A stretch of DNA of 64,000 bases, taken from the NCBI RefSeq assembly GCF_004342175.1, contig NZ_SMAO01000007.1, positions 1 through 64,000 on the forward strand, in the 5' to 3' direction. The position numbers and the translations under genes are program-made. Source of the DNA: Thiobaca trueperi. GTDB lineage: Bacteria; Pseudomonadota; Gammaproteobacteria; Chromatiales; Chromatiaceae. The notes under the pieces are model-generated. The model did no database searches. It worked only from the letters and a program-made list of their open reading frames with translations, and had not been told where the DNA came from. Shown piece after piece: positions 63,801 to 64,000 of the stretch (the first letter of the stretch is position 1; each line of letters opens with the position of its first letter).

Positions 63801-64000
63801 GGGCAATGCGGTCAAGTTCACGGAGCGGGGCGGGATCGTGCTGCGGGTACGTCTGCTGGGCGAGGACGCCGACGGGGTGAGACTGCGTTTCGAGGTGCAG
63901 GACAGCGGCATCGGCATCCCGGCGGAGGTGCTGCCACGGCTGTTCCAGGCATTCGAACAGGCGGATGTCTCGACGACGCGCACGCACGGCGGCACGGGTC
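60889..64000 (+). CDS. Multi-PAS/GAF hybrid-type sensor histidine kinase (3' end outside)
   Basis: From ATG 60889 the frame stays open for 1037 codons to the window end. It shows PAS domains starting about residues 20, 150, 285 and 405, a GAF domain about 535-690, another PAS (about 700-820), a coiled coil (LEELVTARTLELEEARDRAE), HisKA with the His in NTSHEIRTPINAILG, and the beginning of HATPase (NYAGNAVKF, DSGIGIP). No membrane segment is apparent, so it is cytosolic. A receiver domain may follow outside. The 212-nt upstream gap holds nothing recognisable. Confidence 0.9.
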   Translation, partial: MSSTSSDSQAAPPGYPRSDLALDHLPVGVVFLNVQGEITSANPAAERILGLSLEQMRGLCSADQCWRVVHEDGSSFPGEQHPVMVALRTGQPVRDVVMGVFNPQRASQVWIKVSAVPIPDPAGGALEGVCAFFEDISAQKAAQQQEAASEARFRAAFTAMSEGMALHRLVTDADGHPVDYRILDVNPVFTAQTGLARETVVGQLASVAYGSGSAPFLECYAQVAQTGQPQVFERYFEPLARHFRVSVFSPEPGHFGTVFEDITERQTAAEALRAREQVLVSIFRTVPIGLGLLRERVFLEVNDGFCAMLGYRREELIGHSARMVYPDDAEFERVGREKYAQMRETGYGEIETRLQHRDGRIIEVLLVSTLVDREAATPEVTFTATDLSTRKAAERRVRESEQRLRLAQDAGHIGIWDWDLLNDEVYWSPECERLYGVSPGGLRCGADWRALVEPADLAGIDAQWAGAIARHEPFEVEYRVRRPGGETRCLVSRGQAQYDAAGEPIRLSGVNLDITERKQFVEELAFDARRAEMLRTLPILAGTLDERAFMQAGQEMAEDLTGSRIAFIHFVNDDGKTLELVTWSRRTLESYCHAVYDSHYPVSQAGIWADALRSRSPVVFNDYTTAAERRGLPEGHAELQRLISIPVIEHGAVVMLAGVGNKPSDYTEKDVEAVQLIANQIWSTVQRRRTQARLRTLALAVEQSPVSVMITDTEARIAYVNRAFEQTTGYDQDDILNQNPRLLQSGLTPPETYRQLWDTLCQGQSWHGEFVNRRRNGEVYWEIAAIAPIHAESGETTHYVAVKEDITEKRRLTEELERHRHHLEELVTARTLELEEARDRAELATQAKSAFLANTSHEIRTPINAILGLCHLLRRDGLTAVQRARLDKLDGAARHLLILLNDILDLSKIEAGKLQLMTGDFGLADLFEEVRSLILAMAEGRGLSVTLDLDDAPRWVHGDATRLRQALLNYAGNAVKFTERGGIVLRVRLLGEDADGVRLRFEVQDSGIGIPAEVLPRLFQAFEQADVSTTRTHGGTG

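Noticed and set aside
61108-63987. 959-residue open frame on the - strand
   Set aside because: It opposes the PAS/GAF histidine kinase frame that starts at 60889 and runs off the window; the kinase frame has clear PAS, HisKA and HATPase motifs.

Overview
The window is GC-rich chromosomal DNA of a gammaproteobacterium. The mix of housekeeping genes (ruvB, accA, tilS, thyA, gpmI, metE/metR, rlmJ), a cobalamin gene cluster, membrane-anchored multiheme cytochromes and many dispersed intergenic hairpin repeats suggests a purple sulfur bacterium (Chromatiaceae). That assignment is inference: there is no rRNA or photosynthesis gene here to prove it.

Layout. 1-8.4 kb (- strand): a signalling cluster of response regulators, a REC-histidine kinase, a REC-GGDEF-EAL protein, an ANTAR regulator and a multi-PAS kinase. 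8.4-16.2 kb (- strand): a VPLPA/PEP-CTERM-type surface protein, ruvB, a GlcD-like flavoprotein, and an octaheme cytochrome c / cytochrome b / heptaheme cytochrome c module. 16.4-28.2 kb: mostly core genes (cupin, DUF2721, rlmJ, a PIN toxin-antitoxin pair, tilS, accA, Uma2, a YdjM-like protein, aguB-like, gpmI, thyA, sohB). 28.2-33.3 kb: an AT-rich accessory insert (nucleotidyltransferase + DUF262 pair), a RelE/HigA-type toxin-antitoxin pair, a small Cys-rich protein, a methyltransferase and a Crp-like regulator. 33.4-38.6 kb (- strand): an HlyD / tandem ABC ATPase / two-permease exporter. 38.6-40.7 kb: an AT-rich stretch of cassette-like genes with attC-like sites. 40.7-46.3 kb: cobalamin genes cobU, a cobC-like phosphatase gene, cobT, cbiB, cbiZ and cobM. 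46.7-47.9 kb: hicAB and DUF3574 between short direct repeats. 47.9-52 kb: metR, metE and folK-like. 52-57.4 kb: a second accessory zone (FRG-domain cassette with attC, higBA, a LysE exporter, a Doc remnant, a GH108/L,D-transpeptidase fusion, DUF1353). 57.4-64 kb: queH, tcuA/cobZ-like, tcuB-like and a truncated multi-PAS histidine kinase.

The most unusual content is the non-coding DNA that organises the accessory genes. A leader of about 220-345 nt occurs three times in the same orientation, each time directly upstream of an AT-rich accessory gene (28.3, 38.75 and 51.9 kb). Four attC-like hairpins follow cassette-type genes although no integron integrase is present. A MITE-like element of about 193 bp made of TTAAACCGCG...CGCGGTTTAA modules occurs at six places, often touching start or stop codons. 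Two further hairpin families (ACAGGATT and TCGTTG units) and a GAAGC hairpin array sit between genes. The best candidates for an undescribed system are the nucleotidyltransferase/DUF262 operon and the FRG-HEPN-like cassette, both placed behind the same leader.
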